DNA from: Shewanella sp.
GTDB taxonomy: Bacteria; Pseudomonadota; Gammaproteobacteria; Enterobacterales; Shewanellaceae
Direction of reading: 5' to 3'
NCBI RefSeq assembly: GCF_013214165.1
Contig: NZ_JABSSM010000037.1
Coordinates: forward strand, 1-44,950
DNA length: 44,950 nucleotides
Shown one piece after another: positions 8,190-18,781 of the stretch (position 1 is the stretch's first letter; every line of letters starts with the position of its first letter). A program made the position numbers and the translations under genes. The notes under the pieces are model-generated. The model was not told the DNA's origin. It ran no database searches and worked only from the letters and a program-made list of their open reading frames with translations.

Positions 8190-9194
8190 TTAAAGAGAGG
8201 CGGCGAGTTTCAACTCTTGGCTAAATTGATACACAGCCATAGCGTATAGAGGGCTGCGATTATAGCGTGTGATCACATAAAAATTATTCAAGCCCAGCCA
8301 ATATTCAGTATTTTTTTCTTGCTCCAATTCGACAACTAGTGCCGGTTGGGATACGTCGATATCTATGGCCACTGCCAAGGCTACGCTTGGTGATAAAATG
8401 TCGGCAACGGTATAGGTTAATTTCTCACCAGCCCAGACGTTAACTTGAGCAGGTAATTTATTATCCACCGATAAAGGCAGTACCACAGGGGCACCTGGTT
8501 GCCAGCCATGTTGGTGGAAATAGTTTGCTACGCTGCCAATGGCATCAACGGGATTGTTGAGCAGGTCCCTGCGTCCATCATGATCAAAGTCGACGGCATA
8601 ATGGCGATAGCTCGAAGGAATAAACTGTCCGAAACCCATGGCACCGGCGTAAGACCCCTTGAGATTATTAATATCGAGTTGTTCATCTTTGATTAGCGTC
8701 TGTAGATTACTTAATTCTTTCCTGAAAAAGGTCGCTCTGGGCGGGTAATAGAAACCTAACGTATAGAGAGCGTCAACAACCGGGTAGTTACCCATGTAAC
8801 CGCCATAGAAGGTTTCAATGCCTATGATGGCGATGATGATTTCAGCATCTACATCGAATTTTTTTGCTGCACGACTCACTGCCGCCTTATGCTTTTCCCA
8901 GAAAACGATGCCAGCCTCTAACCGTTTCTCAGTGAGAAATATGGGGTAATACTCATGCCAAGGTTTGGCTTCCCAAGGCTTGGTCATCGCATCTATGACA
9001 CCTTGATCGTATTTCGCCGTATCGAGAAACTGTTGAACGTCTTGCTCCGTAAAGCCTAAGGCCTTTTGGGTCTGCATAAATTCAGTTTTTAATGGTGCCA
9101 CGCTGGCATCATCAAGGACGCTAGTATTAGCCGTGGCCGAGATGGAAAATGCAGCTATTAGTAGAGTCATTACTAGTTTGGGTTTTATATTCAC
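8190..9194 (-). CDS. mltB: Membrane-bound lytic murein transglycosylase B
   Basis: Cleaves the MurNAc-GlcNAc bond of peptidoglycan to form 1,6-anhydro ends. The 334-residue protein has a signal peptide (about 1-22, ATA-N), the catalytic Glu127 in IIGIETFYGGYMG and the substrate-groove segment GAMGFGQFIPSSYR. The signal peptide ends without an obvious lipobox Cys, so this copy may be a soluble periplasmic form, unlike E. coli MltB. It sits between rodA and rlpA, a common arrangement outside the Enterobacteria. Confidence 0.92.
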   Translation of the reverse strand: MNIKPKLVMTLLIAAFSISATANTSVLDDASVAPLKTEFMQTQKALGFTEQDVQQFLDTAKYDQGVIDAMTKPWEAKPWHEYYPIFLTEKRLEAGIVFWEKHKAAVSRAAKKFDVDAEIIIAIIGIETFYGGYMGNYPVVDALYTLGFYYPPRATFFRKELSNLQTLIKDEQLDINNLKGSYAGAMGFGQFIPSSYRHYAVDFDHDGRRDLLNNPVDAIGSVANYFHQHGWQPGAPVVLPLSVDNKLPAQVNVWAGEKLTYTVADILSPSVALAVAIDIDVSQPALVVELEQEKNTEYWLGLNNFYVITRYNRSPLYAMAVYQFSQELKLAASL

Positions 9195-9354
9195 TGAAAC
9201 CGCTCCCTGTATCTGGATAATGCTATGGGTAAAACCGCTAAGACGAGCGAGTAAAATACGTGAGTTTCTTTAAGCCTGTCTTAATCCACTGAAGAAAGTT
9301 TCAGCTTACATGCTTGCTAGGAGAAAGCCTATAAGCTGTCTTAATCGTGTTGAT

Positions 9355-10461
9355 TTATCTGTCGACAAATCGTCTATGGGTATGAATGCTCATCAGAATG
9401 CCAAATCCTGCCATCAGTGTCATCATGGAGGTACCACCATAACTGATTAGCGGCAGGGGGACACCGACAACAGGTAGCAGGCCGGAAACCATGCCAATAT
9501 TAACGAAAATGTAGACGAAGAAGGTTAGGGTGATGCTCCCAGCCAGGAGGCGGGCAAAACTGGTCTGTGCCCGGGATGCAATCACTAGTCCTCTGCCTAT
9601 CACATAAAGGTACATGAGCAGCAAGAGCGCACTGCCTATCAGGCCAAATTCTTCACCAACGACGGCAAAGATAAAGTCGGTGTGGCGCTCGGGTAAAAAT
9701 TCCAGTTGTGACTGGGTTCCTTCTAACCAACCCTTACCCCAGGGCCCACCCGAGCCGATGGCAATCTTAGATTGTATGATGTGGTAACCGGCGCCTAGGG
9801 GGTCTTTTTCAGGATCGAGCAAGGTGAGGACGCGGGTCCTCTGATAGTCATGCATCAAGAAAAACCAGAGTACGGGCAGCATAGCTAATATACCGCCCAC
9901 AAAGGTACCCACAATCGCCCAGCTCATGCCCGATAGAAACAGCACAAAAATGCCAGACGAGGCCACCAGAATTGAAGTGCCCAGATCCGGTTGTTTGGCG
10001 ATTAACAGTGTCGGCACCAGCAAGATAATTCCGGCTCCGACCAGATATCGTTTCTTTGGTGGTAAGGGGTACTTACTGACATACCAAGCCATAGTGATGG
10101 GGAAGGCCAGCTTAATCAACTCCGAGGGTTGGAACTCCATGAAGCCTAGGTTGAGCCAACGTTGCGCCCCCTTATTGATCTCACCGAAGAAGTGGACCCC
10201 AAGTAACAAGACGATTCCGGCAAGATAGATTGGAAAGGCCCAACGCCTGAATACTTCGGGATTTATCTGCGCCACGATAAACATGATTGCCAGAGATAAG
10301 CCCATCCTGACTAGCTGTCTTTCCATTAGGGCTAAATCTTCACCACCGGCGGAATAGATGACGAATAGGCCGAACACCATCAAGCTCAAAATACCGAGTA
10401 ATAATGGCAGGTCTAGGTGCAAGCGTTGCCAAATATTAGGCTTGTGGTTTTGTGAACTCAT
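9355..10461 (-). CDS. rodA: Peptidoglycan glycosyltransferase RodA
   Basis: SEDS-family polymerase of the elongation complex; it polymerises lipid II into glycan strands together with PBP2. The 368-residue protein has about ten hydrophobic segments and the family signatures RWLNLGFMEFQPSELIKL and the C-terminal GVPLPLISYGGTSMM. Length matches E. coli RodA. Its ATG overlaps the mrdA stop by 4 bp (ATGA), tying production of the two partner proteins. Confidence 0.97.
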   Translation of the reverse strand: MSSQNHKPNIWQRLHLDLPLLLGILSLMVFGLFVIYSAGGEDLALMERQLVRMGLSLAIMFIVAQINPEVFRRWAFPIYLAGIVLLLGVHFFGEINKGAQRWLNLGFMEFQPSELIKLAFPITMAWYVSKYPLPPKKRYLVGAGIILLVPTLLIAKQPDLGTSILVASSGIFVLFLSGMSWAIVGTFVGGILAMLPVLWFFLMHDYQRTRVLTLLDPEKDPLGAGYHIIQSKIAIGSGGPWGKGWLEGTQSQLEFLPERHTDFIFAVVGEEFGLIGSALLLLMYLYVIGRGLVIASRAQTSFARLLAGSITLTFFVYIFVNIGMVSGLLPVVGVPLPLISYGGTSMMTLMAGFGILMSIHTHRRFVDR

Positions 10462-12314
10462 CGAAGGTGCTCCAAGGTATCTCTTAACAGATATTCATCG
10501 AGTAAGGCTTTGGCTACTGGCCCCGCGTTGACGCCACCCCAACCCGCATTTTCTAATACCACGGCGATCACTATGGTGGGATTCTCGAAGGGGGCATAGG
10601 CAATCGTCAAGGCGTTATCACGAAACTTCTCTGCGATTGCATCGGCATCATACTCGGTATCTTGGGCAACACTAATGACCTGGGCGGTACCTGTCTTCAT
10701 TGCGGCTGTGTAGGGGGAATCTTTGAAACGTTTCTTATGGGCTGTGTCTCTCATGGCCTCATTGACTATGTTCCAGTTGTTGGCGTTATTTAGCTCGATT
10801 GGTGCCATTTCATCGATTGGAGTGTCGATTTTGGAGGTACTGTCTTTGATCGACTTGAGTAGGTGCGGTGTGAAGCGCCTCCCCTTATTGGCCAAGATAG
10901 CCGTTGCGTTAGCGAGCTGCAATGGGGTCGATGTCCAGTAACCTTGTCCTATCCCCACCGAAATAGTATCGCCAGTATACCAAGGCTGGTTGTAGCGCAG
11001 ACGCTTCCAGTCTGTAGAGGGCATGATCCCGGCGGATTCCTCGAAGACGTCTATCCCAGTACGTTCACCGAAGCCGAAAGGCTCCATAAACTTGGCAATC
11101 TTATCGACGCCAGTCTTGTAAGCCAGATCATAAAAATAAATATCACATGAATGCATTAACGCAGCTTTGACGTCTACCCAGCCATGTCCCCACGGCTTCC
11201 AGTCTCGATATTTTCTGGCAACGCCTGGGATTTGCCAAAAGCCGGGATCCCAGATCCGGGTCTTAGGCGTGACTATGTCTTCATCCAAACCGAGCAGAGC
11301 AAGGAGGGGTTTGACCGTCGAGGCTGGCGCATATTGTCCTTGGGTTGCGCGATTGATCAATGGCCTGGATGTCGAGTTAAGCAGTTTATTGTAGGCTTTG
11401 CTGCTGATGCCATGAACAAATAAATTAGGGTCGTAGGTGGGGCTGGAGACTAGGGCCAAGATACCACCATCACGCGGGTCTATGGCTACCACTGAGCCTC
11501 TTCTGCCGTTTAGCAGTTCCATGGCTTTTCGTTGTAAATCTAAGTCTAAGGTCAGGTAAATGTCCTGCCCAGGCTGTGGAGCCACAGATTTTAGCGTGCG
11601 TATGGTTCGCCCGCGATTATTGACCTCTTCCTCTAGATGACCTGGCTTACCATGAAGTAAACTTTCATAGAATTTTTCTATGCCCAGCTTACCTATATCT
11701 TTTGTTGCGGCGTAGTTTTTCCATTGTTCACTTCGTCGCAGTCGCGCTTGATCTCGGTCGTTGATGCGGCCCACATAGCCCAATGCATGCGTCATCAAAC
11801 CATCATAGAGGTAATGTCGCTTGAGACCCGCAATCACAGAAATACCCGGGAATTTATGCTGGTTAACACTAAAGAGTGCAACCTGCTCCTCGGTTAAACG
11901 ATTCTTCAAGGTGAGCGGTTTAAAACGCCGGTGGTGTTTCAGGGATGCAATAAAATCTTGCTGCTCATCGACCGTGATGGGGATGATCTGGCTTAGCTCT
12001 TCGAGCATCTCAGGGATGTTTTTTATCTTTTCAGGGATAAGTTCCAAAGAGAAAAATGGCCGGTTCTCGGCTAATAGTTTGCCATGACGGTCATAAATCA
12101 AACCTCGACTCGGGGGGACGGGAACGACCCTGATACGATTATCGTTCGAGCGGGTTGCGTAATCTTTGTATGAGAGAATTTGTAGGTGATATAAGTTTGC
12201 TAGCAGTATGCTTAAGAGGATGACTACGCAAGCAAAAGTGAACAAGGCTCTTCGTTTAAAAAGCGATGCTTCAGCTGCGTGGTCATGCATCGTAACTCGC
12301 TTTCTTGGTGCCAC
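10458..12314 (-). CDS. mrdA: Penicillin-binding protein 2, peptidoglycan transpeptidase
   Basis: Cross-links peptidoglycan during rod elongation and activates RodA. The 618-residue protein has a short cytoplasmic tail, one membrane segment (about residues 23-45), the pedestal domain (PPSRGLIYDRHGKLLAEN) and the transpeptidase domain with STVKP, SCD and KTGTAQV motifs. The start is GTG at 12314 with GGAG 9 bases before it; an ATG eight codons in is less well placed. Immediately upstream of rodA with a 4-bp overlap. Confidence 0.96.
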   Translation of the reverse strand: MAPRKRVTMHDHAAEASLFKRRALFTFACVVILLSILLANLYHLQILSYKDYATRSNDNRIRVVPVPPSRGLIYDRHGKLLAENRPFFSLELIPEKIKNIPEMLEELSQIIPITVDEQQDFIASLKHHRRFKPLTLKNRLTEEQVALFSVNQHKFPGISVIAGLKRHYLYDGLMTHALGYVGRINDRDQARLRRSEQWKNYAATKDIGKLGIEKFYESLLHGKPGHLEEEVNNRGRTIRTLKSVAPQPGQDIYLTLDLDLQRKAMELLNGRRGSVVAIDPRDGGILALVSSPTYDPNLFVHGISSKAYNKLLNSTSRPLINRATQGQYAPASTVKPLLALLGLDEDIVTPKTRIWDPGFWQIPGVARKYRDWKPWGHGWVDVKAALMHSCDIYFYDLAYKTGVDKIAKFMEPFGFGERTGIDVFEESAGIMPSTDWKRLRYNQPWYTGDTISVGIGQGYWTSTPLQLANATAILANKGRRFTPHLLKSIKDSTSKIDTPIDEMAPIELNNANNWNIVNEAMRDTAHKKRFKDSPYTAAMKTGTAQVISVAQDTEYDADAIAEKFRDNALTIAYAPFENPTIVIAVVLENAGWGGVNAGPVAKALLDEYLLRDTLEHLR

Positions 12315-12388
12315 TTACATTTTCTCCGGCTTAGCAATCGGCAAAAGCCTGCTTGTTAGCGAAAAAAGTCCGGTTATACCGAACTTTA

Positions 12389-12859
12389 CTATTCCCTGTG
12401 ATAAGGGTGGTTATTATTCACGCTCCAAGCTCGGTAAAGGCTCTCGGCTACCACAATTCTTACTAGGGGGTGTGGCAGAGTCAAAGCAGATAAGCACCAG
12501 CTTTGTGACGCAGCTTGCTTGCAAGCGGGAGAGAGACCCTCTGGACCACCAATGAGCAAACTGACATCTCTGCCATCGAGTTGCCAGCGACTGAGCTGAG
12601 AGGCCAGATCTGGCGTTTTCCAGGTTTTCCCCGGAAGATCTAAGCTGACTATGTGGTTGCTCTTGGGGATAGCAGCCAGCATCTGCTCGCCTTCTTTTTG
12701 AAGAATGCGGACGATATCGGCATTCTTGCCTCTCTTTCCAGCCGGGATCTCCACCAGTTCCAGTGCCATGTCTCTGGGAAATCTACGTTGGTACTCCTGA
12801 AAGCCTGCTGTGACCCAAGCAGGCATGCGTGTACCAACGGCGATTAACTGTAATTTCAT
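12389..12859 (-). CDS. rlmH: 23S rRNA pseudouridine-1915 N3-methyltransferase
   Basis: SPOUT-class enzyme that methylates pseudouridine 1915 in helix 69 of 23S rRNA on 70S ribosomes. The 156-residue length is usual; the knotted cofactor site is visible as [11 protein letters not shown] and the C-terminal signature [18 protein letters not shown] then NNHPYHRE is complete. The start codon overlaps the rsfS stop by one base, so the two ribosome-acting genes are coupled. Confidence 0.97.
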   Translation of the reverse strand: MKLQLIAVGTRMPAWVTAGFQEYQRRFPRDMALELVEIPAGKRGKNADIVRILQKEGEQMLAAIPKSNHIVSLDLPGKTWKTPDLASQLSRWQLDGRDVSLLIGGPEGLSPACKQAASQSWCLSALTLPHPLVRIVVAESLYRAWSVNNNHPYHRE

Positions 12860-13188
12860 TAAGCTGGTTTGGCTGACCAGAGCTTTTCAAGCTCATAGAA
12901 ATCGCGAGTCTTATCTTGCATGACGTGAAGAATCACATCGCCCAGATCCACAAGAACCCACTCACTGCCTTCACGGCCTTCGACACCGATTATGGTTAAG
13001 CCAGCTCGCTTACATTCAAGGACAACATTTTCGGCAATAGCCTTAACGTGAGTCTTAGATGTACCTGAACAAACTACCATATAATCAGTCATATTAGACT
13101 GTTCGGCCACTGCTAAGGTGACGATATCTTTGGCTTTTAAATCTTCGATCTTGTCGATCACAAATTGCTTTAGCTCGGCGCTTTCCAC
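12859..13188 (-). CDS. rsfS: Ribosomal silencing factor RsfS
   Basis: Binds ribosomal protein L14 and blocks joining of the 50S and 30S subunits when nutrients are short. The 109-residue protein has the family features [39 protein letters not shown] and the final FYELEKLW. It lies between nadD and rlmH as in most gamma-proteobacteria; the 104 bp to nadD contains no clear terminator. Confidence 0.96.
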   Translation of the reverse strand: MESAELKQFVIDKIEDLKAKDIVTLAVAEQSNMTDYMVVCSGTSKTHVKAIAENVVLECKRAGLTIIGVEGREGSEWVLVDLGDVILHVMQDKTRDFYELEKLWSAKPA

Positions 13189-13292
13189 GCGTAATTCCTT
13201 AATAAATTTTGACAGCGCAGTAGTATAACAGGTTATCCAGGAATTGAGGGTGCACTGGGGAAATTAACCTGAGTAAGGGTCGAGCTTTGAGA

Positions 13293-13928
13293 TTAAGCTG
13301 GTGTTTGGTACAGGTTTTTCTCGGCGATAAATTTCAGCACTCGGCTGGGGACGGCTTCTGTTGGGCTTAAACCTAGTGCCAGTTGCTGTCTAATGTGAGT
13401 AGAAGAGTATGCCTGTGGGGTAATATTGACTTGGAAAATGAGGCCTGATTTCTGCGATTTATGTTGATCTAGGCTCGTTAATCTTTGTTCATATTGCTTA
13501 AATACCGGCATGTCTGAGGTGAGCTGCCAGCCGTTTCTAGCCGAAACCACAAAATGGCACAGGTCAAATAAGGACTGCCACTGGTACCAGCTGGGTAATG
13601 AGACTAAAGAGTCAGTGCCAATCAAGAAATAAAACTCGTGCTCTGGATATAGCCTATGCAGCTCTTCTAAGGTGGTCAGCAGATAAGAGGGGCCTGAACG
13701 GCGGGCCTCAATATCACACAATTCAAATTCGCTGTATTCTTGGCAGACCAATTCAACCATGGCTTGCCGTTGCTTTGTACTCACCACTGTGGATGTTTTA
13801 TGGGGCGGGATATGGTTAGGCATAAGCCAGACACTGTCGAGATTAAGCTGTGACTTGATCTCGAGTGCGGGGCGTATATGCCCAAAATGAATAGGGTCAA
13901 ATGTGCCCCCCAAGATCCCAATCCGCAT
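13293..13928 (-). CDS. nadD: Nicotinate-mononucleotide adenylyltransferase
   Basis: Joins ATP and nicotinate mononucleotide to give deamido-NAD. The nucleotidyltransferase motif GGTFDPIHFGH is at residues 7-17, and the late ISSTxIR-like motif appears as YSSTHIRQQL. I place the start at the ATG at 13928 (211 residues, GGAG 11 bases upstream); an ATG seven codons earlier would overlap holA by 14 bp and has no clear ribosome-binding site. Part of the leuS to lipA cluster. Confidence 0.95.
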   Translation of the reverse strand: MRIGILGGTFDPIHFGHIRPALEIKSQLNLDSVWLMPNHIPPHKTSTVVSTKQRQAMVELVCQEYSEFELCDIEARRSGPSYLLTTLEELHRLYPEHEFYFLIGTDSLVSLPSWYQWQSLFDLCHFVVSARNGWQLTSDMPVFKQYEQRLTSLDQHKSQKSGLIFQVNITPQAYSSTHIRQQLALGLSPTEAVPSRVLKFIAEKNLYQTPA

Positions 13929-13935
13929 CGTGAGT

Positions 13936-14976
13936 TTAGCTCCAGTCATTCAATTGAATATGACATAAGGCCGCATGGGCTTTAGGATCGAACAGTAGGC
14001 TCAGATGACTCACGCCGGTCCAATCTTCTATACCTTGTTGTTTCAGCTTTAGCTCTATGTCAGATGCGCTGGCGAGTAAGGCCTCTATCTGCGACAGGGA
14101 GAGTCTGTTTAAGGCTGCCATATATAAAGGCTTTCGTTTATCCCAAATACGTAATTTCCCCCAGAGACCTTGCAAGGGTTCTTGGACCTCTTGAGCGGAT
14201 TTTAACTGCAAAAGAATGGCCAGTTCCTTGAAAATACCCCACAAGATGATCGGCATGGCGACGCCTTCGGCTTTTAGCTGAGAGAGAATATGCTGCGCCT
14301 TGTCCTGACGGTTATTGAGCATGGCATCTGTGAGTTGAAACACACTAAAACGCGATTGGTCTTCGAAATAACGGCTCAGCTCCGGGCTATCTATCTGCTC
14401 ATTTGGGCTCAATAACTGCAGCAGCTGCAATGACTGGTCGGCGGCGAGTAAATTCCCCTCATAGAGGCTGAACAGCATATCTTTAGCATCGCGAGTTAAG
14501 TTTAGCGCGAAGTGCTGGATCCGACCCTCTAACCAACGCTGAAATTGTGCCCCTTCGGGGGTCATACAGGGAACATATATCCCTTGGCTATCTAAAGTCT
14601 TGAACCACTTGCTCTTAGTCTGCTCGGCTGCGAGTTTAGGCCCAGTGATGAGCAATAGCACATCTGGGTTTGCCATCTGCATCAGGCTTTGAAATATCGC
14701 GCCGCCCTCGGCTCCTGGTTTAGCCTGAGGTAAGGTTAATTCGATCACTCTGCGGCTGGAAAACAGGCTCATGGCTTGCCACTGTTCGACTAATTCATTC
14801 CAGTTAAAGCCACTTTCCTGAGTCAGTTGGATTTTTTCCTCGAAGCCTTGGCTCTTGGCTTGATGATAGATCTGGCTGCGACTGGTTTCGCACAGCCAAG
14901 GATCGTCACCGAAGATGAGATAACACTGTTTCAGTGGGGCAAGACTAGTCAGCAGCTGATCTGGATAGACTCGCAT
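13936..14976 (-). CDS. holA: DNA polymerase III delta subunit
   Basis: Clamp-loader subunit that opens the beta sliding clamp. A 346-residue protein with the usual N-terminal region (YLIFGDDPWL), a middle segment VIELTLPQAKPG and the C-terminal collar domain. The beta-binding hydrophobic segment near SLFSSRRVIEL is recognisable. Start at ATG 14976 with GAGG 7 bases upstream; a TTG one codon earlier is also open. 64 bp separate it from lptE. Confidence 0.93.
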   Translation of the reverse strand: MRVYPDQLLTSLAPLKQCYLIFGDDPWLCETSRSQIYHQAKSQGFEEKIQLTQESGFNWNELVEQWQAMSLFSSRRVIELTLPQAKPGAEGGAIFQSLMQMANPDVLLLITGPKLAAEQTKSKWFKTLDSQGIYVPCMTPEGAQFQRWLEGRIQHFALNLTRDAKDMLFSLYEGNLLAADQSLQLLQLLSPNEQIDSPELSRYFEDQSRFSVFQLTDAMLNNRQDKAQHILSQLKAEGVAMPIILWGIFKELAILLQLKSAQEVQEPLQGLWGKLRIWDKRKPLYMAALNRLSLSQIEALLASASDIELKLKQQGIEDWTGVSHLSLLFDPKAHAALCHIQLNDWS

Positions 14977-15043
14977 CAAGATGCCTCAAGGTGAGGCATG
15001 GGAGATACAGGGTCGCAAGGGAGTAATGATGCAGACATCAGCA

Positions 15044-15538
15044 TCATTTTACCTCGATTGAAGCAAGGATCTGAATCATCTGATCCGCCGCTTGATTACG
15101 CATTTCTTTGAGCAAGAGTTCCATTTCACGGCTCTTGGCCAAAGCGGTTCTGGGATCGTCGAGATAATCACGTTGAATCACCACGTCGAACTCCTGTGCT
15201 TCACCTTGAGGTAAACGTACGGCAAAGGTCACATAGTAAGTTAGCTCATACTCGGCCACATTACCGGTTGGATAGAGGGAAAGAGTCGTTCTGTCCAATG
15301 AGTCATGCAAAATATGCAAAGTAGGGATGTCATCGCTTGCATCGATTAGAGTAATGCTGTGCAGACGTAGACGTTCGCGAACCAGGCGAGTGAGCTCACT
15401 GTACTCATCTGGACTCGTTAGGTGCAGGGTCTGTAACTGCTCTGGTATCGAGTAGTTGCCCTGGAGTTTAAAGCCGCAACCAGCACTGAGCATGATACTC
15501 AGTGCCACTATTGCGAAACATATGCGTTTAATAAGCAT
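15044..15538 (-). CDS. lptE: LPS-assembly lipoprotein LptE
   Basis: Outer-membrane lipoprotein that plugs the LptD barrel and helps insert lipopolysaccharide on the cell surface. The 164-residue precursor has a lipoprotein signal with lipobox LSAG-C21, then GFKLQGNYSIPEQLQTLHL, the conserved opening of the mature domain. It lies 31 bp downstream of leuS, the same order as in E. coli (formerly rlpB). Confidence 0.94.
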   Translation of the reverse strand: MLIKRICFAIVALSIMLSAGCGFKLQGNYSIPEQLQTLHLTSPDEYSELTRLVRERLRLHSITLIDASDDIPTLHILHDSLDRTTLSLYPTGNVAEYELTYYVTFAVRLPQGEAQEFDVVIQRDYLDDPRTALAKSREMELLLKEMRNQAADQMIQILASIEVK

Positions 15539-15569
15539 AGGCTCGGCAGTATTTCCTTTTGGTGGATGC

Positions 15570-18161
15570 TTAGTTAGCCACTATGTTGAGCAACTTGCCC
15601 GCTACATAGATGATCTTGCGAATGGTCTTACCTTCGGTGTGTTTTATCACACCTTCTTCTGCAAGGCCTTTTTCTTCAACCGCTTCTTTCGTTGCGTCGG
15701 CTGGGACCGTTATCTTTGCACGAAGCTTACCGTTGACCTGTACTATGATCAACTTGCTGTCTTCCACTAGCGCTGATTCATCGACTTTTGGCCACAATAC
15801 ATCTTCGATGGCCTCTGCATTACCTAACTCATTCCACAGGCTGAAACTGGTGTGGGGAATGATGGGGTATAGCAGACGAACCACGGCCGAGAGTGCTTCA
15901 TTTAACAGAGCACGATCTTGTTCTGTTTCCTGAGGTGCCTTCAGTAATCGGTTCATTAGCTCCATGATAGAGGCGATGGCCGTATTGAACATCTGACGAC
16001 GTTCGATATCGTCGGTAACCTTGACGATGGTCTTGTGTAACTCGCGGCGCAGTTCTTTCTGCTTCGCATCGAGAGACTTGACATCCAGTTTGGCAGTCGA
16101 CCCTTTAGCAATATGCTCATGAGCCAGTTTCCAAAGACGCTTGATGAAACGGTGTGCGCCTTCGACACTCGATTCTTGCCACTCTAAGGTTAGCTCAGGT
16201 GGCGCTGCAAACATCATGAATAAACGAACGGTATCGGCACCATACTTGTTGACCATCTCTTGTGGGTCTATGCCGTTGTTCTTAGACTTAGACATCTTGC
16301 TCATGCCAGTATAGACGAGTTCGTTGCCATCCTTGTCTATGGCTTTAAGGATACGGCCCTTTTCGTCAGTTTCCTGAACGGTAACATCTGACGGTGCCAC
16401 CCAGACGCGAGCGCCTCTGTCATTGTTATAGTAGAAGGCATCTGCCAACACCATGCCTTGAGTGAGCAGGCGTTTTGCAGGCTCGTCCGAATCGACTAAG
16501 CCGATATCTCTGAGTAACTTATGGAAGAAGCGGAAGTAGAGCAAGTGCATACACGCATGCTCGATGCCGCCGATATACTGATCAACAGGTAGCCAGTAGT
16601 TAGCCTTTTCCGGATCTAACATCTGATCTGCATGGGGACTACAGTAACGAGCATAGTACCAAGATGACTCCATGAAGGTGTCGAAGGTATCTGTCTCTTT
16701 GAAGGCTTCCTCGCCTTTATATGTGGTCTTGGCCCATTCTTTATCGGCCTTGATTGGGCTCTGGATCCCATCCATGACCACATCTTCGGGCAAGATGACC
16801 GGGAGTTGATCTTCTGGTGTCGCTACCACTGTGCCATCGGCCAGTGTCATCATAGGGATAGGAGCACCCCAATAGCGTTGACGGGATACGCCCCAGTCAC
16901 GCAGACGAAAGTTAACCTGACGTTTACCTTTGCCTTCAGCGGTTAATCTTGCGTCGATGGCATCGAACGCGGCCTGGAAATCCAGTCCGTCAAGCTCAGG
17001 GAAAGCGTCTCCCGAATTAAACACTATGCCTTTGTCTGTGTAAGCCATTTCGCTGATATCGAGTTCGCTATCGCTGGGCTTAATCACGCCTTCTATGGCT
17101 AAGCCGTATTTAATGGCAAATTCATAATCACGTTGGTCATGAGCCGGTACCGACATGACTGCGCCAGTGCCGTAATTCATCAGCACGAAGTTAGCCGCCC
17201 AGATTGGCACTTGCTTACCAGTCAGAGGATGAGTGGCATAAAGGCCTGTAGCAACCCCCTTCTTTTCCATGGCTGCCATGGCGGCTTCCGTGGTGTCGGC
17301 GTTCTTACACTCTTCGATAAATGCGGCAAGCTCGGGATTATTGGCTGCTGCCTGCTCGGCGAGCGGGTGGCCCGCCGCGATAGCAACATAGGTCACCCCC
17401 ATAACAGTATCGGGGCGCGTGGTATAGATATCGAAACTCGCTTCGCTATCGACAACCTTGAAGGTCATCTCTATGCCTTCGCTGCGACCTATCCAGTTAC
17501 GCTGCATGGTCTTGACCTGCTCAGGCCATTCGTCGAGTTGGTCGAGATCGTTTAGTAGCTCATCGGCATACTCGGTGATCTTGATAAACCACTGAGGGAT
17601 CTCTTTTTGCTCGACCACAGTGTCACAGCGCCAGCAACAACCATCGATAACCTGCTCGTTAGCCAGCACAGTTTCGTCGTTAGGACACCAGTTAACCGAT
17701 GCGGTCTTCTTATAGACCAGGCCTTTCTCAAATAACTTAGTGAAAAACCACTGTTCCCAACGGTAGTACTCCGGGGTACAGGTGGCGATTTCACGGCTCC
17801 AGTCGTAACCGAACCCCAGCATCTTTAGCTGGTTCTTCATGTAGTCGATGTTTTCGTAAGTCCAAGGGGCCGGGGCCGTGTTATTCTTGATCGCCGCATT
17901 TTCAGCGGGTAGGCCAAATGAGTCCCAGCCGATAGGTTGTAATACATTTTTTCCCTGTAATCGCTGGTAACGGGCTATTACGTCGCCTATGGTGTAGTTA
18001 CGTACATGACCCATGTGCAGCCGGCCAGAAGGGTAAGGGAACATGGCGAGACAGTAAAACTTCTCCTTGTTCTCATCTTCGGTGACTTCAAATGTTTTCT
18101 TGTCTTGCCAGTGCTGCTGCACTTTAGCTTCAATTTCTGAAGGTTGATATTGCTCTTGCAT
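15570..18161 (-). CDS. leuS: Leucyl-tRNA synthetase
   Basis: Class I synthetase charging tRNA-Leu. The ATG at 18161 gives 863 residues with GGGA about 9 bases upstream; a TTG just before it is the alternative. The HIGH signature is HMGH at residues 49-52 ([11 protein letters not shown]), the CP1 editing domain follows with the threonine-rich TTRPDT motif, and KMSKSKNNG marks the catalytic loop. First gene of the long minus-strand cluster; the tRNA-Leu array at 31 kb supplies several of its substrates. Confidence 0.98.
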   Translation of the reverse strand: MQEQYQPSEIEAKVQQHWQDKKTFEVTEDENKEKFYCLAMFPYPSGRLHMGHVRNYTIGDVIARYQRLQGKNVLQPIGWDSFGLPAENAAIKNNTAPAPWTYENIDYMKNQLKMLGFGYDWSREIATCTPEYYRWEQWFFTKLFEKGLVYKKTASVNWCPNDETVLANEQVIDGCCWRCDTVVEQKEIPQWFIKITEYADELLNDLDQLDEWPEQVKTMQRNWIGRSEGIEMTFKVVDSEASFDIYTTRPDTVMGVTYVAIAAGHPLAEQAAANNPELAAFIEECKNADTTEAAMAAMEKKGVATGLYATHPLTGKQVPIWAANFVLMNYGTGAVMSVPAHDQRDYEFAIKYGLAIEGVIKPSDSELDISEMAYTDKGIVFNSGDAFPELDGLDFQAAFDAIDARLTAEGKGKRQVNFRLRDWGVSRQRYWGAPIPMMTLADGTVVATPEDQLPVILPEDVVMDGIQSPIKADKEWAKTTYKGEEAFKETDTFDTFMESSWYYARYCSPHADQMLDPEKANYWLPVDQYIGGIEHACMHLLYFRFFHKLLRDIGLVDSDEPAKRLLTQGMVLADAFYYNNDRGARVWVAPSDVTVQETDEKGRILKAIDKDGNELVYTGMSKMSKSKNNGIDPQEMVNKYGADTVRLFMMFAAPPELTLEWQESSVEGAHRFIKRLWKLAHEHIAKGSTAKLDVKSLDAKQKELRRELHKTIVKVTDDIERRQMFNTAIASIMELMNRLLKAPQETEQDRALLNEALSAVVRLLYPIIPHTSFSLWNELGNAEAIEDVLWPKVDESALVEDSKLIIVQVNGKLRAKITVPADATKEAVEEKGLAEEGVIKHTEGKTIRKIIYVAGKLLNIVAN

Positions 18162-18280
18162 CAATATTTCCCGGCCATGGGGCCCATTATTTGATCTTGC
18201 GCACTTTATACGCGAGTTAGATCTGCATAGAATAAACTAGAAGTGAGTCATTAAAAAGGTTCGGATGAGGAGTATTTAAC

Positions 18281-18781
18281 ATGAGTAAGAGAAGTACTGA
18301 GCTACTATCGCTTTATGAGGCGCTGTTAAAGCAAGTGAAGTCTGATTATTCTGAAGATAACTCTATAACTATAAAAGAGTTATTTAATATTGTGACTAAC
18401 AGTAAAGATTTCCTGTCTATCAAACACCGGGCTAAGGATAATGAGCTGGCATTAGTCGAACAATTTTTAAAACGTGACATAGCGAATTTCCTGCATGAAA
18501 AAAATGACTTAGATCTGAGCCATAGCCCGACAATGATCACGGTAGAGAATACATTATGGCATTGGTTGAGCTGTATCACCGACAGAAGCCAGATCGAGTG
18601 GCATGAAGTACTGCAGGATTTTAAGCATCAGGGACACTATCAAAGCGGTGAAATCGTCAATCAGGGCAATATGGTGTGTACTCACTGCGGCCATGAGATG
18701 AGAATCGAATTCCCCGGAGTGATCCCCGACTGCCCAAAATGTGATAATAGTGATTTTACCCGTGAGGCACTGGCACCTTAA
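18281..18781 (+). CDS. Zinc ribbon-containing protein, YbeL type (DUF1451)
   Basis: A 166-residue protein whose N-terminal three quarters are helical, ending in a zinc ribbon: CTHC (C133, C136), then MRIEFPGVIPDCPKC (C151, C154). This architecture is that of E. coli YbeL, which also lies beside leuS. No enzymatic function is known to me for the family. GAGGAG stands 8 bases before the ATG. Transcribed divergently from leuS; the 116-bp gap must hold both promoters. Confidence 0.85.
   Translation: MSKRSTELLSLYEALLKQVKSDYSEDNSITIKELFNIVTNSKDFLSIKHRAKDNELALVEQFLKRDIANFLHEKNDLDLSHSPTMITVENTLWHWLSCITDRSQIEWHEVLQDFKHQGHYQSGEIVNQGNMVCTHCGHEMRIEFPGVIPDCPKCDNSDFTREALAP

Noticed and set aside
10723..12555. 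Several plus-strand frames of 70-115 codons opposite mrdA and rlmH
   Set aside because: Antisense shadows of strongly conserved genes; no ribosome-binding sites or independent context.
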